A DNA stretch of 64,000 bases from Pandoraea pnomenusa. GTDB taxonomy: Bacteria > Pseudomonadota > Gammaproteobacteria > Burkholderiales > Burkholderiaceae. This document shows positions 36,253 to 44,880 of this stretch, one piece after another (the first letter of the stretch is position 1; every line of letters begins with the position of its first letter). The notes under the pieces are model-generated. The model was not told the origin of the DNA. It saw nothing but the letters and a program-made list of their open reading frames with translations, and searched no databases. A program made the position numbers and the translations under genes. The stretch spans positions 2,418,001 to 2,482,000 of the forward strand of contig NZ_CP009553.3 of NCBI RefSeq assembly GCF_000767615.3. Direction: 5' to 3'.

Positions 36253-38930
36253 GACGGCGCCTCTATGGTGGGCGCGCGGGGACGTCCCGGGCGCCGCTCG
36301 GCAAGCGTGCCGAACGCCACGCACTCGAGGGGGCCGATGCGCGCAATGTTGCCGTTGGGCGACTTGGACCATTCGAACGACGCGCGGCATCGCTGTGAAC
36401 CGTCATGCGCCTCGAGCGTATTGCGCATGCCGAGATCGTCGACGAAGACTTCGCCGTCGTAGCCCACGATCGTGACGAATCCGCTTTGTACATGACGCAC
36501 GGCGGTGCCGGGGCGCAGGGGCTGTCCCGTCGACCCGACGAGGGTGACCAGTGCGGCGCGATATCGCCGCACGGGAAAGCGCACCAGCACGCCGCTGCCC
36601 GATTGCGGCGCGATGCGGCGTTCTGTCGTCGTGACTTCCAGGTCGGCGGGCAGGTGCATGGGGTCGATGCCGATCCGCGTGGCTTCGTAGCCGCTCAGGT
36701 CCGGCACGAGATAGTAGCCGCGCGCGTCCGTTCGACCGACGCGCACCGATTCGCGCAACACCGGTACGCCCGCCTGACCGTCGGCGCTCACGAGTGCGAA
36801 GGCGTCGTAAGCGTGTCGCGTCGCATGCACACCGTGGTCCATGACCACGAGCGCGCCGGTCACGCCAATGCCGGTGCCTGTCTCGCGTCCCACCCTTTGC
36901 ACCAGAGCGGATATCTGACCGTGCCGGCCGAGGTATTGCAGTTCGCCCTGTGCCGTGTGGCGCGAGAAGGCCCGCCCCGCGAGCACCTGCCACCCCCAGC
37001 CGCCTTGATAGTCGGGCGTTCGGCTCGCGCCTGCCCAGGTTTGCGTGCCGCCACCCTGGCTGGTCATCGAGGCGCTGCCCAATGCATTGCCGCCGAGCAG
37101 CACGCTGAGCATGGCGAACACCCCGTGCACCCCGCGACGTGCGAAGTCGCGAAAGCCGCCCAGCGATATCATGCCGCGCGTGCCCGCTGGGAACGTCAGG
37201 CTCGCCGACAGCACGCGCGTGGCCGGCTGGCGCCGCATGCGCTGGGCGAACCAGGCGAGCGAGGCGGTGCTGCCGCGACCAAGCGGGAGCGAGAGGCTCA
37301 CGCGGTCGCTTGCACGCGGCACGGGCGTGCCGTCGAGCGACGCGATGTCGCGATAGTGCCCGATGGCGCGAACCATGCGGGCGTCGACGCTCAGGTATCG
37401 AGACAGATACTGATAGCCCGCACTCCATTGCGCGCCGGCACCGCGCCCGCTGGACGCCGCGACCGACACGCCGGCGACCCCGGCGTGTCCCAGCGCGGCG
37501 AGCGCGCCCACGCCACCCAGCGCGAGACGGCGGCCTGCCTGTAACTGGGCCTCCACGGTCACCGTGTCGCTCGCGCCGTAGCGCGCGGCGATCGATGCGA
37601 CGGGATCGCCCCGATACGAGAACGAGCGGATGCCGTAAGCCTCGCGCGGCCAGCCGGCTTCCACGGAAAAGCTCGAAAGTCCGCGGGCGAGCAAACGCGG
37701 ATCGATGTATAGCGGCACTGTGGTGATTTGCTCACGCCCAAGCGCATCTCGGGTGACCACGCTTGCCTGGAGGTCGCCGGTTAGGCCGGGGGCCTCCTGA
37801 ATGACGAAAGGGCCCGGCGGTACGCGTGCCCCCATGCGTCGCACGCCGTCCAGATACAGGTCCACCGACGATGGCACGACGGCGCTGCCGCGCAACGCCG
37901 GTACGGGAAACGTGACGAGATCCGGTCGCAGACTGAAATTTCGCCGCCATTGCATCCCCGCGATGCGCAGCGATCGCGTCCATGACAGCGAGCCCGTGAT
38001 CAGATCGCCGGCCGTCCAGCTCGCCAGACGCGCCGGATCGTCATGCTGCCACCAGGTGTCGTATCGGCGGTAGCCGCGCCGCCAGCGCGAATGCTCGGTC
38101 ACGCCGGTCTGCCGCAGCGTGCCGCCCGGCCAGAAGCCGCGAAACTCGCTCCATACGGAGGCACGCGTGAACCGGTCGCGCTGCACGTAGCCGTCGTAAT
38201 TGACGACGACCCCGGTGCCCGCCGTCGCGCGGATCGGCGCCGGTGCCGGAGCGCCCAGCGTGTACGGGGCGAGCCACTTGTCGTCCACCGTCAGCTCGAG
38301 TGTCTGCGTGGGCGCATCGTAGGCGTAACGAATGCCGCGCAGGGCGTCGAGCGCGACTTCGGTCACGTCCTGCGTCGATAGTTCCGGCGAGTTCAGTCCC
38401 AACGCCCGAAGGTCGCCCGCGCGCACGAACCAGCGTCCCCGTCGGCGCACGAAGGGCGCCATCAGCCCGGTGGGCTCGCCGTTGACGACTACCGCGAGCA
38501 CGTAGGGGCCGTCGAGTCGCGCGGGACGCGGCGCGTTCGACGCGCGCGCCGGGGCCGCAGATGGCGGCGCCGACTGTGCCGGGAGATTCGACGAAATCGT
38601 GGGTGTCGATGGCGTCGATGGCATCGATGAAGTGGATGAAAACGAGGCGTTCGAGGAGATCGAGGAAGTTGATGAGGTCGGCGAATTCAGTGTTGCGGTG
38701 GATACGGCGTCGTCGAACCCAGATGCCACGGGCAGGCGCGTCGGCGGCCCGGGGTCGTCGGCGATGCGATGCGCGGATGCCGCGTGCACGTCCGTCGCCC
38801 GGCCCAGCCATGCGAGGGCCGTCACGATCGCGGCAATGGTCATTGCCACGGCCGCCCTCCGGGTGGGCAGGGACGGGGCCGCGAGGCCGGCGGGGCGCGC
38901 GGCGTGGTGAATGCCCCTAGCGCGTGCCAT
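36249..38930 (-). CDS. Fimbrial outer-membrane usher protein (archaic/Csu type)
   Basis: An 893-residue usher that assembles and secretes the pilus. It has an N-terminal region with a long signal sequence (hydrophobic stretch TIAAIVTALAWLG near residues 31-43), a Ser/Thr/Pro-rich low-complexity segment (~residues 80-135), then the usher N-domain (LDGPYVLAVVVNGEP), the beta-barrel with the plug region, and C-terminal domains (DARGYYLVPDLSGYEATRI). Start 38930 overlaps the chaperone stop by 14 bp. An alternative ATG at 38843 with GGAGGG upstream would give a shorter, cleaner signal peptide. The open frame continues upstream over the chaperone gene without support. Confidence 0.87.
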   Translation of the reverse strand: MARARGIHHAARPAGLAAPSLPTRRAAVAMTIAAIVTALAWLGRATDVHAASAHRIADDPGPPTRLPVASGFDDAVSTATLNSPTSSTSSISSNASFSSTSSMPSTPSTPTISSNLPAQSAPPSAAPARASNAPRPARLDGPYVLAVVVNGEPTGLMAPFVRRRGRWFVRAGDLRALGLNSPELSTQDVTEVALDALRGIRYAYDAPTQTLELTVDDKWLAPYTLGAPAPAPIRATAGTGVVVNYDGYVQRDRFTRASVWSEFRGFWPGGTLRQTGVTEHSRWRRGYRRYDTWWQHDDPARLASWTAGDLITGSLSWTRSLRIAGMQWRRNFSLRPDLVTFPVPALRGSAVVPSSVDLYLDGVRRMGARVPPGPFVIQEAPGLTGDLQASVVTRDALGREQITTVPLYIDPRLLARGLSSFSVEAGWPREAYGIRSFSYRGDPVASIAARYGASDTVTVEAQLQAGRRLALGGVGALAALGHAGVAGVSVAASSGRGAGAQWSAGYQYLSRYLSVDARMVRAIGHYRDIASLDGTPVPRASDRVSLSLPLGRGSTASLAWFAQRMRRQPATRVLSASLTFPAGTRGMISLGGFRDFARRGVHGVFAMLSVLLGGNALGSASMTSQGGGTQTWAGASRTPDYQGGWGWQVLAGRAFSRHTAQGELQYLGRHGQISALVQRVGRETGTGIGVTGALVVMDHGVHATRHAYDAFALVSADGQAGVPVLRESVRVGRTDARGYYLVPDLSGYEATRIGIDPMHLPADLEVTTTERRIAPQSGSGVLVRFPVRRYRAALVTLVGSTGQPLRPGTAVRHVQSGFVTIVGYDGEVFVDDLGMRNTLEAHDGSQRCRASFEWSKSPNGNIARIGPLECVAFGTLAERRPGRPRAPTIEAPS
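38577..38693 (-). repeat. Low-complexity Ser/Thr-rich coding repeat in the usher gene
   Basis: The usher gene here encodes runs such as SSTSSISSNASFSSTSS and PSTPSTPTISS, from short imperfect repeats of ATCGA/TCGATG-like units on the plus strand. It lies between the signal peptide and the usher N-domain, where ushers normally have no linker. It could expand or contract by slippage. Confidence 0.7.
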
Positions 38931-39675
38931 CCGACGCTTCGTCAGCGGCAAAGCGCATCGGGACGGCATCGATGCGAGACTCGACCGTAAATGGCGCGAT
39001 GGGCGGCGAACCCGAAGGCCAGCGCACGGCAAAGCGCCGCGTTTGTCCCGCGAGCACGTAGCCGAGCAAGCCATGCGCGAGCTCCACGCTGCGCCCGGTC
39101 GCATCGCGCACTCGCGTCGCGCCAAGTTGCGCATGCCGCGCGCCGTCGTTGCGCACCGCCAATTGCCGTCGCGCGATGTCGAGATCGAAGTGCAGCTCGG
39201 GGCTGTGCTCGCGACTTGCCTGCACGAACACCGGCACCGAGTAGCGCAACCGGATGGACACGCCTTCACCTGGAGGCAATCCGACCGGCGGCAATTCGTC
39301 GACCAGCAGCCGGTAGCTTTGCTCCCGTTGCGCGGGGCCGCGCGCCGCGCGTACGAGTCGCACGATCTGCCGCTCGCCGGGTTCGATGCGGATGATTGGC
39401 GGGCTGGCGATGAGCGCACGCGTGGGTGTGAGCACGTTTTCGCCGTTGCGCTGGGCCCAGGCGTACAACCGCAACTGACCGTGGATCGGCAGTTCGCCGG
39501 AGTTGCCCAACGTGAGCGTGGTGGCTGGCTGCGAAGGCAACAGGTTGACGATGACCGGCGAGACTTGCAATGTGGCGCCATGCCCGTCGGGCACGCCGAG
39601 CGTGAGCAGCGCGACGAAGGCGCCGCGGCATGCACGGGCGGCGTGGCGGTGCGAGGCAAGTCTCGACGGGTGCAT
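38917..39675 (-). CDS. Periplasmic fimbrial chaperone (archaic/Csu type)
   Basis: A 252-residue two-domain Ig-fold chaperone that caps pilus subunits before the usher. Residues ~1-33 form the signal peptide (cleavage near GHGA). The N-domain has LQVSPVIVNLLPSQPATTLTLGNSG and the strand IIRIEPGERQIVRLVRAA; the C-domain follows residue ~150. The conserved motif YRLLVDELPP precedes the domain linker. It lies between the pilin and usher genes and overlaps the usher start. Confidence 0.88.
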   Translation of the reverse strand: MHPSRLASHRHAARACRGAFVALLTLGVPDGHGATLQVSPVIVNLLPSQPATTLTLGNSGELPIHGQLRLYAWAQRNGENVLTPTRALIASPPIIRIEPGERQIVRLVRAARGPAQREQSYRLLVDELPPVGLPPGEGVSIRLRYSVPVFVQASREHSPELHFDLDIARRQLAVRNDGARHAQLGATRVRDATGRSVELAHGLLGYVLAGQTRRFAVRWPSGSPPIAPFTVESRIDAVPMRFAADEASDGTR

Positions 39676-39690
39676 GATCGTCCCCGCGAT

Positions 39691-40218
39691 TCAGAAGTAG
39701 ACGGTCGCCGTGACCGTGGACGAATAGACGTCGGGTTCGGGCATGGTCGCCGAGAGCGTGGCCTGGCCATAGACGGTATAGGTCTTCGCCACGCCGCTGC
39801 CCGAATCGCTCAACGTGTTCGATCCCTGTGTATTTCCCCACGGCGTGGCATAGGCCGCGTCCTGGTACAGGCCGAACGGAATCGTCGTGGCGTTGCCGGT
39901 GATCGTGCCCGCGAGCAGACGATTGGTTTCGGTCGAGTTCGGCACGGTGCCCGCGTTCAGGCCGATGTTGTAGCCTGTGGACGCCGTGCAGACGACCGTG
40001 AGCGACGACGTGCTCGCGACGGGTCCGGTTGCCGATCCCTGCACGGCGTTGAACGTCATCGGCGTGGCGGCGATCGTGCATCCGGGCAGGATCGTCAGTT
40101 GCACGCGCATCTGAGCCGTCGCCGACCCGTTGGTGTATACGGCTGCCCGGGCCGGCCCGCTTTGGCTCAACATGCCAACGACGGCGCACAGGGCGAGACA
40201 CAACAAGGAACGATTCAT
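39691..40218 (-). CDS. Archaic chaperone-usher major pilin (SCPU domain)
   Basis: A 175-residue SCPU-domain subunit with signal peptide (MNRSLLCLALCAVVGMLSQS, cleavage near ARA). The mature protein has the conserved CTIAATPMTFNAVQG and the C-terminal PDVYSSTVTATVYF strand that chaperone and next subunit recognise. Start choice: ATG 40218 has AAGGAGA at the right distance; ATG 40224 lies 1 bp from that site and is less likely. First gene of the pilin-chaperone-usher-tip operon, a four-gene version of the Csu system. Confidence 0.86.
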   Translation of the reverse strand: MNRSLLCLALCAVVGMLSQSGPARAAVYTNGSATAQMRVQLTILPGCTIAATPMTFNAVQGSATGPVASTSSLTVVCTASTGYNIGLNAGTVPNSTETNRLLAGTITGNATTIPFGLYQDAAYATPWGNTQGSNTLSDSGSGVAKTYTVYGQATLSATMPEPDVYSSTVTATVYF

Positions 40219-40648
40219 CGTCATTCTCCTTAGTATTCCTATTCGTTGGTGCGGCGGTGACGGTATCCGACTACGTAATGGATGGCAGAACGGACGGCAA
40301 AAGGTCACGCTTCTTTTGCACGTTTTTTGCGTAGTTTAGGAGGGCATTGGGCTGAAATGTCTTCGCGGCCAATGCTTTCGGAATAGTCCCATGCTGTGCG
40401 GGAGAGCATGCTGGCTGACCGAGATGGACATACGCGCAAAGCGCATGTCGGTGGGGCCCGCAATGCGCATGGAACGCCGCGGGGGGGCGATGCGGGGCGA
40501 TCCGGGCGCACACCGGCGTTGGGCGCGGGGCGGCGCCGATCGGGAGATCGGGCAGGGAGCCGTCCTGCGTTTTGGGGGAGAAAAATCGCGCCGGGATGAT
40601 GTCAATCAAAAGGCGTGCCAGCGGCACGAGGCAACGTGTAATTTTCAC
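40219..40648. other. Intergenic region upstream of the fimbrial operon, no gene seen
   Basis: Between the pilin start and the hdeD-like promoter I find no convincing coding sequence; the open frames are Arg/Pro-rich shadows. The part next to the pilin gene (40300-40350) is AT-richer and probably contains its promoter on the minus strand, but no clear hexamers can be named. Confidence 0.5.
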
Positions 40649-40678
40649 TTGATCTTGCGACGACGCAGTCTCTAGAAT
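40649..40678 (+). promoter_or_regulatory. Candidate sigma-70 promoter of the HdeD-like gene
   Basis: TTGATC (40649-40654) and TAGAAT (40673-40678) are separated by 18 bp, about 100 bp before the start codon. Good match in both boxes. Confidence 0.6.
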
Positions 40679-40777
40679 GACTTCTTGTCGCATATCGGAC
40701 GCCATTCACGCCATACGTGTGATAGGCGGCCCGTTGGACGTGTTCGCTACCTGCGGATATTTCTCGAGAGGGATGCC

Positions 40778-41350
40778 ATGCTCAGACTTCTGTCGAAATA
40801 CTGGTGGTTGCTGGTGCTGCGTGGAGTACTGGCCGTTGCCTTCGGGGTCGCGGCGTTTGCCTTGCCCGGCGTGACGATCGCGGTGCTGGTGCTGTGTTTC
40901 GGCGCGTTTTCGTTTGTCGATGGTGTCTTCTCCCTGGCCGGTGCGTGGAGCGCGCGCAAGGAACATGCCGACTGGTGGCTGCCGTTGCTGCAAGGCATTG
41001 CGGGCATCGTGATCGGCGTGCTCACCTATCTCAACCCGGCGTTGACCGCCGTGGCGTTGCTTATCTATATCGTGGCCTGGAGTTTTGTCACCGGCGTTTT
41101 GCAGGTGGCTGCCGGAATCGCGCTGCGTCGCGAGATCCAGGGCGAACTGTGGGTCATTCTCTCCGGTGTGTTCAGCATTCTGTTTGCCATCTTCATCATG
41201 TGGCAGCCCGGCGCGGGTGCGCTTGCGCTGATCTGGGCGATCGGATCGTGGGCCATCGTCTGGGGCGCACTGCTCGTGATGGCCGGTTTCAGGCTGCGGG
41301 GCGCCGCGCATGGCGCTTCGCGAACGCCCGCAGGATCGTTGCGGTCCTGA
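40778..41350 (+). CDS. HdeD family membrane protein
   Basis: A 190-residue protein with six hydrophobic segments of the HdeD (acid-resistance) family. Segment 1 covers YWWLLVLRGVLAVAFGVAAF, and the pattern of paired helices with short charged loops (SARKEHADWW, RREIQGELW) is typical. In E. coli HdeD contributes to acid resistance at high cell density; the mechanism is unknown. Start at 40778 follows GAGAGGG. The next gene, dps, is also a stress gene, but a terminator-like hairpin separates them. Confidence 0.87.
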   Translation: MLRLLSKYWWLLVLRGVLAVAFGVAAFALPGVTIAVLVLCFGAFSFVDGVFSLAGAWSARKEHADWWLPLLQGIAGIVIGVLTYLNPALTAVALLIYIVAWSFVTGVLQVAAGIALRREIQGELWVILSGVFSILFAIFIMWQPGAGALALIWAIGSWAIVWGALLVMAGFRLRGAAHGASRTPAGSLRS

Positions 41351-41364
41351 GCATCCCTAACCAT

Positions 41365-41397
41365 GTCCCGACCGGAAATGCCGGGACGCGTTCTTTT
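41365..41397 (+). terminator. Terminator-like hairpin after the HdeD-like gene
   Basis: GTCCCG (41365-41370) pairs with CGGGAC (41382-41387), followed by GCGTTCTTTTTCTTT. The T-rich tail makes an intrinsic terminator likely. Confidence 0.6.
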
Positions 41398-41482
41398 TCT
41401 TTCGTCCGCAAGGGCTGCAGTTGCCTGTTGCTGACGGCTTCCCCCTGGCAGCCAGCGGGCTGCCTGACGTCAGGAGTGTCAA

Positions 41483-41968
41483 ATGGCTCTGAATCATACG
41501 CGTAACACCCTCGGTGAAAAGATCCGGATCGAATCGGTCAATCAGCTCAATCGCGGGTTGGTCAACGGCATCGACGTTCAGCGCCAGGCCAAGCAGGCGC
41601 ACTGGAATGTGCACGGTCCGGGCTTTATCGAACTGCACTTGTTGTTCGACGAGGTCTACAACGCCGCCATCGAATGGACGGATCTTTGCGCCGAGCGTCT
41701 CGTGGCACTGGGCGGCGTGGCCGACGGACGCGTGCAGACGGTTGCCAAGGCGACCGAACTGCCGGTCTACAAGAACGAGTTCAAGCGCGGGCTGGATCAT
41801 GCGGCGGCGCTGGCCGAGGCCCTGGCGGCGTACGGCGAAATCATCCGGGGCCTGATCGATGCGTCGGCCGAGATCGGCGACGCCACCACGTCGGACGTTT
41901 TCACGGAGATCTCGCGCGGCGTGGACGACCATCTGTGGAAAGTCGAGGCGCACCTGCGCGGCGAGTGA
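41483..41968 (+). CDS. dps: Dps family DNA-binding ferritin-like protein
   Basis: A 161-residue miniferritin that forms a 12-mer, oxidises Fe(II) with hydrogen peroxide and stores iron, protecting DNA. The intersubunit ferroxidase motif KQAHWNVHGPGFIELHLLFDE is present (His, Asp, Glu ligands), as is the family segment WTDLCAERLVALGG. The basic N-terminal tail is short. It has its own upstream gap of ~85 bp after a terminator and a strong hairpin downstream, so it is probably monocistronic. Confidence 0.94.
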   Translation: MALNHTRNTLGEKIRIESVNQLNRGLVNGIDVQRQAKQAHWNVHGPGFIELHLLFDEVYNAAIEWTDLCAERLVALGGVADGRVQTVAKATELPVYKNEFKRGLDHAAALAEALAAYGEIIRGLIDASAEIGDATTSDVFTEISRGVDDHLWKVEAHLRGE

Positions 41969-41977
41969 TCCCGGCGT

Positions 41978-42004
41978 CGCCGGGGCGCCGCAGGCGCCCC
42001 GGCG
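41978..42004 (+). other. Perfect 12-bp GC hairpin after dps
   Basis: CGCCGGGGCGCC and GGCGCCCCGGCG form a 12-bp stem with a 3-nt loop (GCA), 10 bp after the dps stop. There is no T-run. Probably a 3'-end stabilising structure or non-canonical terminator. Confidence 0.55.
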
Positions 42005-42101
42005 CGCAAGCGACCGTCCGGCTTCGCATGGCGCGAATCGGCGAGCGCGCGCACCCGGTGAGTCCGGGGTGCTGTTTCCCTGACCATCCCCCGGAGTCAC
42101 C

Positions 42102-44807
42102 ATGACCACCCGCAATCTGAGCCAGATGTTCCAGCCGAAGTCGGTCGCCGTCATCGGCGCGTCCCAGCGTGAACGGCGCGTGGGCACGACCGTGCTGCAG
42201 AACGTCATCGACGGCGGGTTCACGGGGGAGATCTACCCGGTCAATCCAAAATATTCGTCGCTCGCGGATCGCAAGTGCTATCGCGACGTGAGCGATTTGC
42301 CGCAGGCGCCCGATCTCGCCATCGTCTGCACGCCACGCGAGACCGTGCCGGGCCTTATCCGGGATCTCGGCGAGCGCGGGACACGCGCGGTCGTTGTCCT
42401 CACCTCGGGGCTCGCTCGCGAGCGCGACCGCCATGGCGTCACGTTGCAGGAGCGCATGCTCCAGCATGCCAAGCCCCATGTGCTGCGAATTCTCGGGCCG
42501 AACTGCATCGGGCTGCTGAGCCCGGGCATCGGTCTGAACGCCAGCTTCGCGCATATGGGCGCGCGCCCGGGCAAGCTGGCGTTCGTCTCGCAATCGGGCG
42601 CGTTGACGACCGCCGTGCTCGACTGGGCCGATGCCCGCGAGATCGGCTTTTCGCATTTCGTTTCGCTGGGCGACAGCGCCGACGTGGATTTCGGCGATAT
42701 GCTCGACTACCTCGCGAGCGACCCCGGTACTGACGCGATCCTGATGTACATGGAGTCCATTCGCGACGCACGCAAGTTCATGTCGGCCGCGCGGGCGGCC
42801 GCACGCAACAAACCGGTCGTGGTGATCAAGTCCGGTCGCGTGCCGGAGGGGGCGCAGGCCGCCGCCTCGCATACGGGGGCGATGGCGGGGGCGGACGATG
42901 TGTACGACGCCGCCATCCGTCGTGCCGGCATGCTGCGCGTGGATACCACCGATGAACTGTTCGCCGCCGTGGAGACGCTCGCGCGGCTGCGGCCGTTCTG
43001 GGGCGACAAGCTCTCGATCATGACCAACGGCGGTGGCGCGGGTGTGATGGCGACCGACGCGCTGGTACTCGACGGCGGCAAGCTTGCCCGTCTGTCCGAC
43101 AAGACGCGCGCGGCGCTCGACGCAGCGTTGCCAACGACACTGGGCCGCGTCAATCCGGTCGACATTGGCGGCGATGCTGACCTGGCGCGCTACACGGGCA
43201 CGCTGGCGGCGTTATGCGAAGATCCGGAGACCGCGGCCGTCCTGTTCATCCAGGCGCCCACGGCGGTCATGCCGAGCCTCGATGTGGCCAATGCACTCGC
43301 CGCGTTGCCGAAGCCGTCGAAGAACATTTTCACGTGCTGGCTCGGCGGCGAGACGGCGGAGCGGGCCCGGCGCATTTGCCGCGAGGCGGGGCTGCCGACG
43401 TACGACACGCCGGAAAATGCCGCTCGCGCGTTTCTCGAGGCGGTAAATTATCGTCGCAACCAGTCGTTGCTGATGGAAACGCCGCCCTCCATTCCCCCGG
43501 GCTTCGCGCCCGATGTCGCACGGGTACGCGCCATCATCGACGGGGTGATGCGCGAGGGGCGGGCGTTGCTCTCGGAGCCGGAAGCCAAGGGTGTGCTGGC
43601 CGCATACGGCATTCCGGTCGTGGAGACGCTCGTTGCCGAGACGCCTGAGCAGGCGGGAGCGCTGGCGCAGGGCCTTGGCTTTCCCGTGGCGGTCAAGCTT
43701 GTCTCTCCGGACATTACACACAAGTCGGACGTCGGCGGTGTGGTGCTCAACATCGAGACGGCCGAGCAGGCATGCGATGCGGCCCGCCAGATCCGCAAGC
43801 GCGCGCTCGCCGCGAAACCGGACGCGCGCGTGACGGGCTATTCGGTCCAACGCATGGCCAACGGGGCAGAGGCGTTCGAACTGATCGTGGGTGTGGCCAC
43901 CGACAACGTGTTTGGGCCGGTACTGCTGTTCGGGCAGGGCGGCACTGCCGTCGAAGTGATCGCCGACCGGACCATCGGTCTGCCGCCGCTCAACCTGAAC
44001 CTCGCGCGCGACATGGTGGCGCGCGCCCGGGTGTCGAAGCTGCTCGCGGGCTACCGCAATCGTCCGCCGGCCGATCACGAGGCCATCTACCTCACCCTGG
44101 TCAAGCTCTCCCAGCTCGTGTGCGACGTGCCGGAGATCGCCGAGCTCGACATCAATCCCCTGTTCGCCGACGCGCACGGCGTTCTGGCGCTCGACGCCCG
44201 CATCGTGGCGCGCAAGCCGGCATCGGCCGGGCACGGGCGCCTCGCCATCCGGCCCTATCCGCAGGAACTGGAGAGCACGGTCGACGCGGGCGGCAAGCCG
44301 GTGCGAGTGCGCCCGATCCGGCCCGAGGACGAGCCGGCCTATAACGCTTTTTTCCACACGCTCACCCCGCAGGACGTGCAGTTCCGCTATTTCGGCCTGA
44401 TCAAGGAGCTCTCGCACTCGCAAATGGCGCGCGTGACACAGATCGACTACGACCGCGCGATGACGTTCGTGGCGACCGAGCGCGATGAGCAGGGCAACAC
44501 GCGCCTGCTGGGAGTGGTGCAGGCGCTGGCCGATCCGGACAACACGGTCGCCGAGTTCGCGGTGACCGTGAGTCCGGCCGCGCAGGGTCGCGGCCTCGGG
44601 CGCGCCCTCATGGAGCACATCGTCGATTACAGCCGCCGGCGCGGCACGGGCGAGCTCATCGGCTATGTACTCACGGCAAATACGCGTATGCTGACACTCG
44701 CCCGTCATCTGGGCTTTGTCGAAGACAAGGAGATGGAGGCGGGCGTTCTTCACATCCGGCTGCCGTTGCAACAGACAGCGCAGGCGCAGGAGACACGCAA
44801 GGCTTAG
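42102..44807 (+). CDS. Pat-type protein: NDP-forming acyl-CoA synthetase fused to GNAT acetyltransferase
   Basis: A 901-residue fusion. Residues ~1-130 form a CoA-binding domain (SVAVIGASQRERRVG), ~150-460 a succinyl-CoA-ligase-like domain (AASHTGAMAGADDVYDAA), ~490-700 an ATP-grasp domain (GFPVAVKLVSPDITHKSDVGG), and ~730-890 a GNAT domain (TVSPAAQGRGLGRALMEH). This is the layout of Pat/YfiQ protein-lysine acetyltransferases, which control acetyl-CoA synthetase by acetylation and whose synthetase half is usually inactive. Whether it is catalytic here is not decidable by eye. Ends 73 bp before corA. Confidence 0.9.
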   Translation: MTTRNLSQMFQPKSVAVIGASQRERRVGTTVLQNVIDGGFTGEIYPVNPKYSSLADRKCYRDVSDLPQAPDLAIVCTPRETVPGLIRDLGERGTRAVVVLTSGLARERDRHGVTLQERMLQHAKPHVLRILGPNCIGLLSPGIGLNASFAHMGARPGKLAFVSQSGALTTAVLDWADAREIGFSHFVSLGDSADVDFGDMLDYLASDPGTDAILMYMESIRDARKFMSAARAAARNKPVVVIKSGRVPEGAQAAASHTGAMAGADDVYDAAIRRAGMLRVDTTDELFAAVETLARLRPFWGDKLSIMTNGGGAGVMATDALVLDGGKLARLSDKTRAALDAALPTTLGRVNPVDIGGDADLARYTGTLAALCEDPETAAVLFIQAPTAVMPSLDVANALAALPKPSKNIFTCWLGGETAERARRICREAGLPTYDTPENAARAFLEAVNYRRNQSLLMETPPSIPPGFAPDVARVRAIIDGVMREGRALLSEPEAKGVLAAYGIPVVETLVAETPEQAGALAQGLGFPVAVKLVSPDITHKSDVGGVVLNIETAEQACDAARQIRKRALAAKPDARVTGYSVQRMANGAEAFELIVGVATDNVFGPVLLFGQGGTAVEVIADRTIGLPPLNLNLARDMVARARVSKLLAGYRNRPPADHEAIYLTLVKLSQLVCDVPEIAELDINPLFADAHGVLALDARIVARKPASAGHGRLAIRPYPQELESTVDAGGKPVRVRPIRPEDEPAYNAFFHTLTPQDVQFRYFGLIKELSHSQMARVTQIDYDRAMTFVATERDEQGNTRLLGVVQALADPDNTVAEFAVTVSPAAQGRGLGRALMEHIVDYSRRRGTGELIGYVLTANTRMLTLARHLGFVEDKEMEAGVLHIRLPLQQTAQAQETRKA

Positions 44808-44880
44808 CGGCCACGGCCCGGCGCCGCGCGTTGTCGGCCCGCGTGCGTCGGCAGGGCGGCCGCCTCGACCAGGACGACGA

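Noticed and set aside
38931-39770. A 280-residue N-terminal extension of the usher
   Set aside because: It is the wrong frame of the chaperone gene; usher homology and signal sequence begin after 38930.
40271-40705. A 144-codon minus-strand open frame upstream of the pilin gene
   Set aside because: No start signal or family resemblance, Pro/Ala/His-rich composition; judged non-coding.
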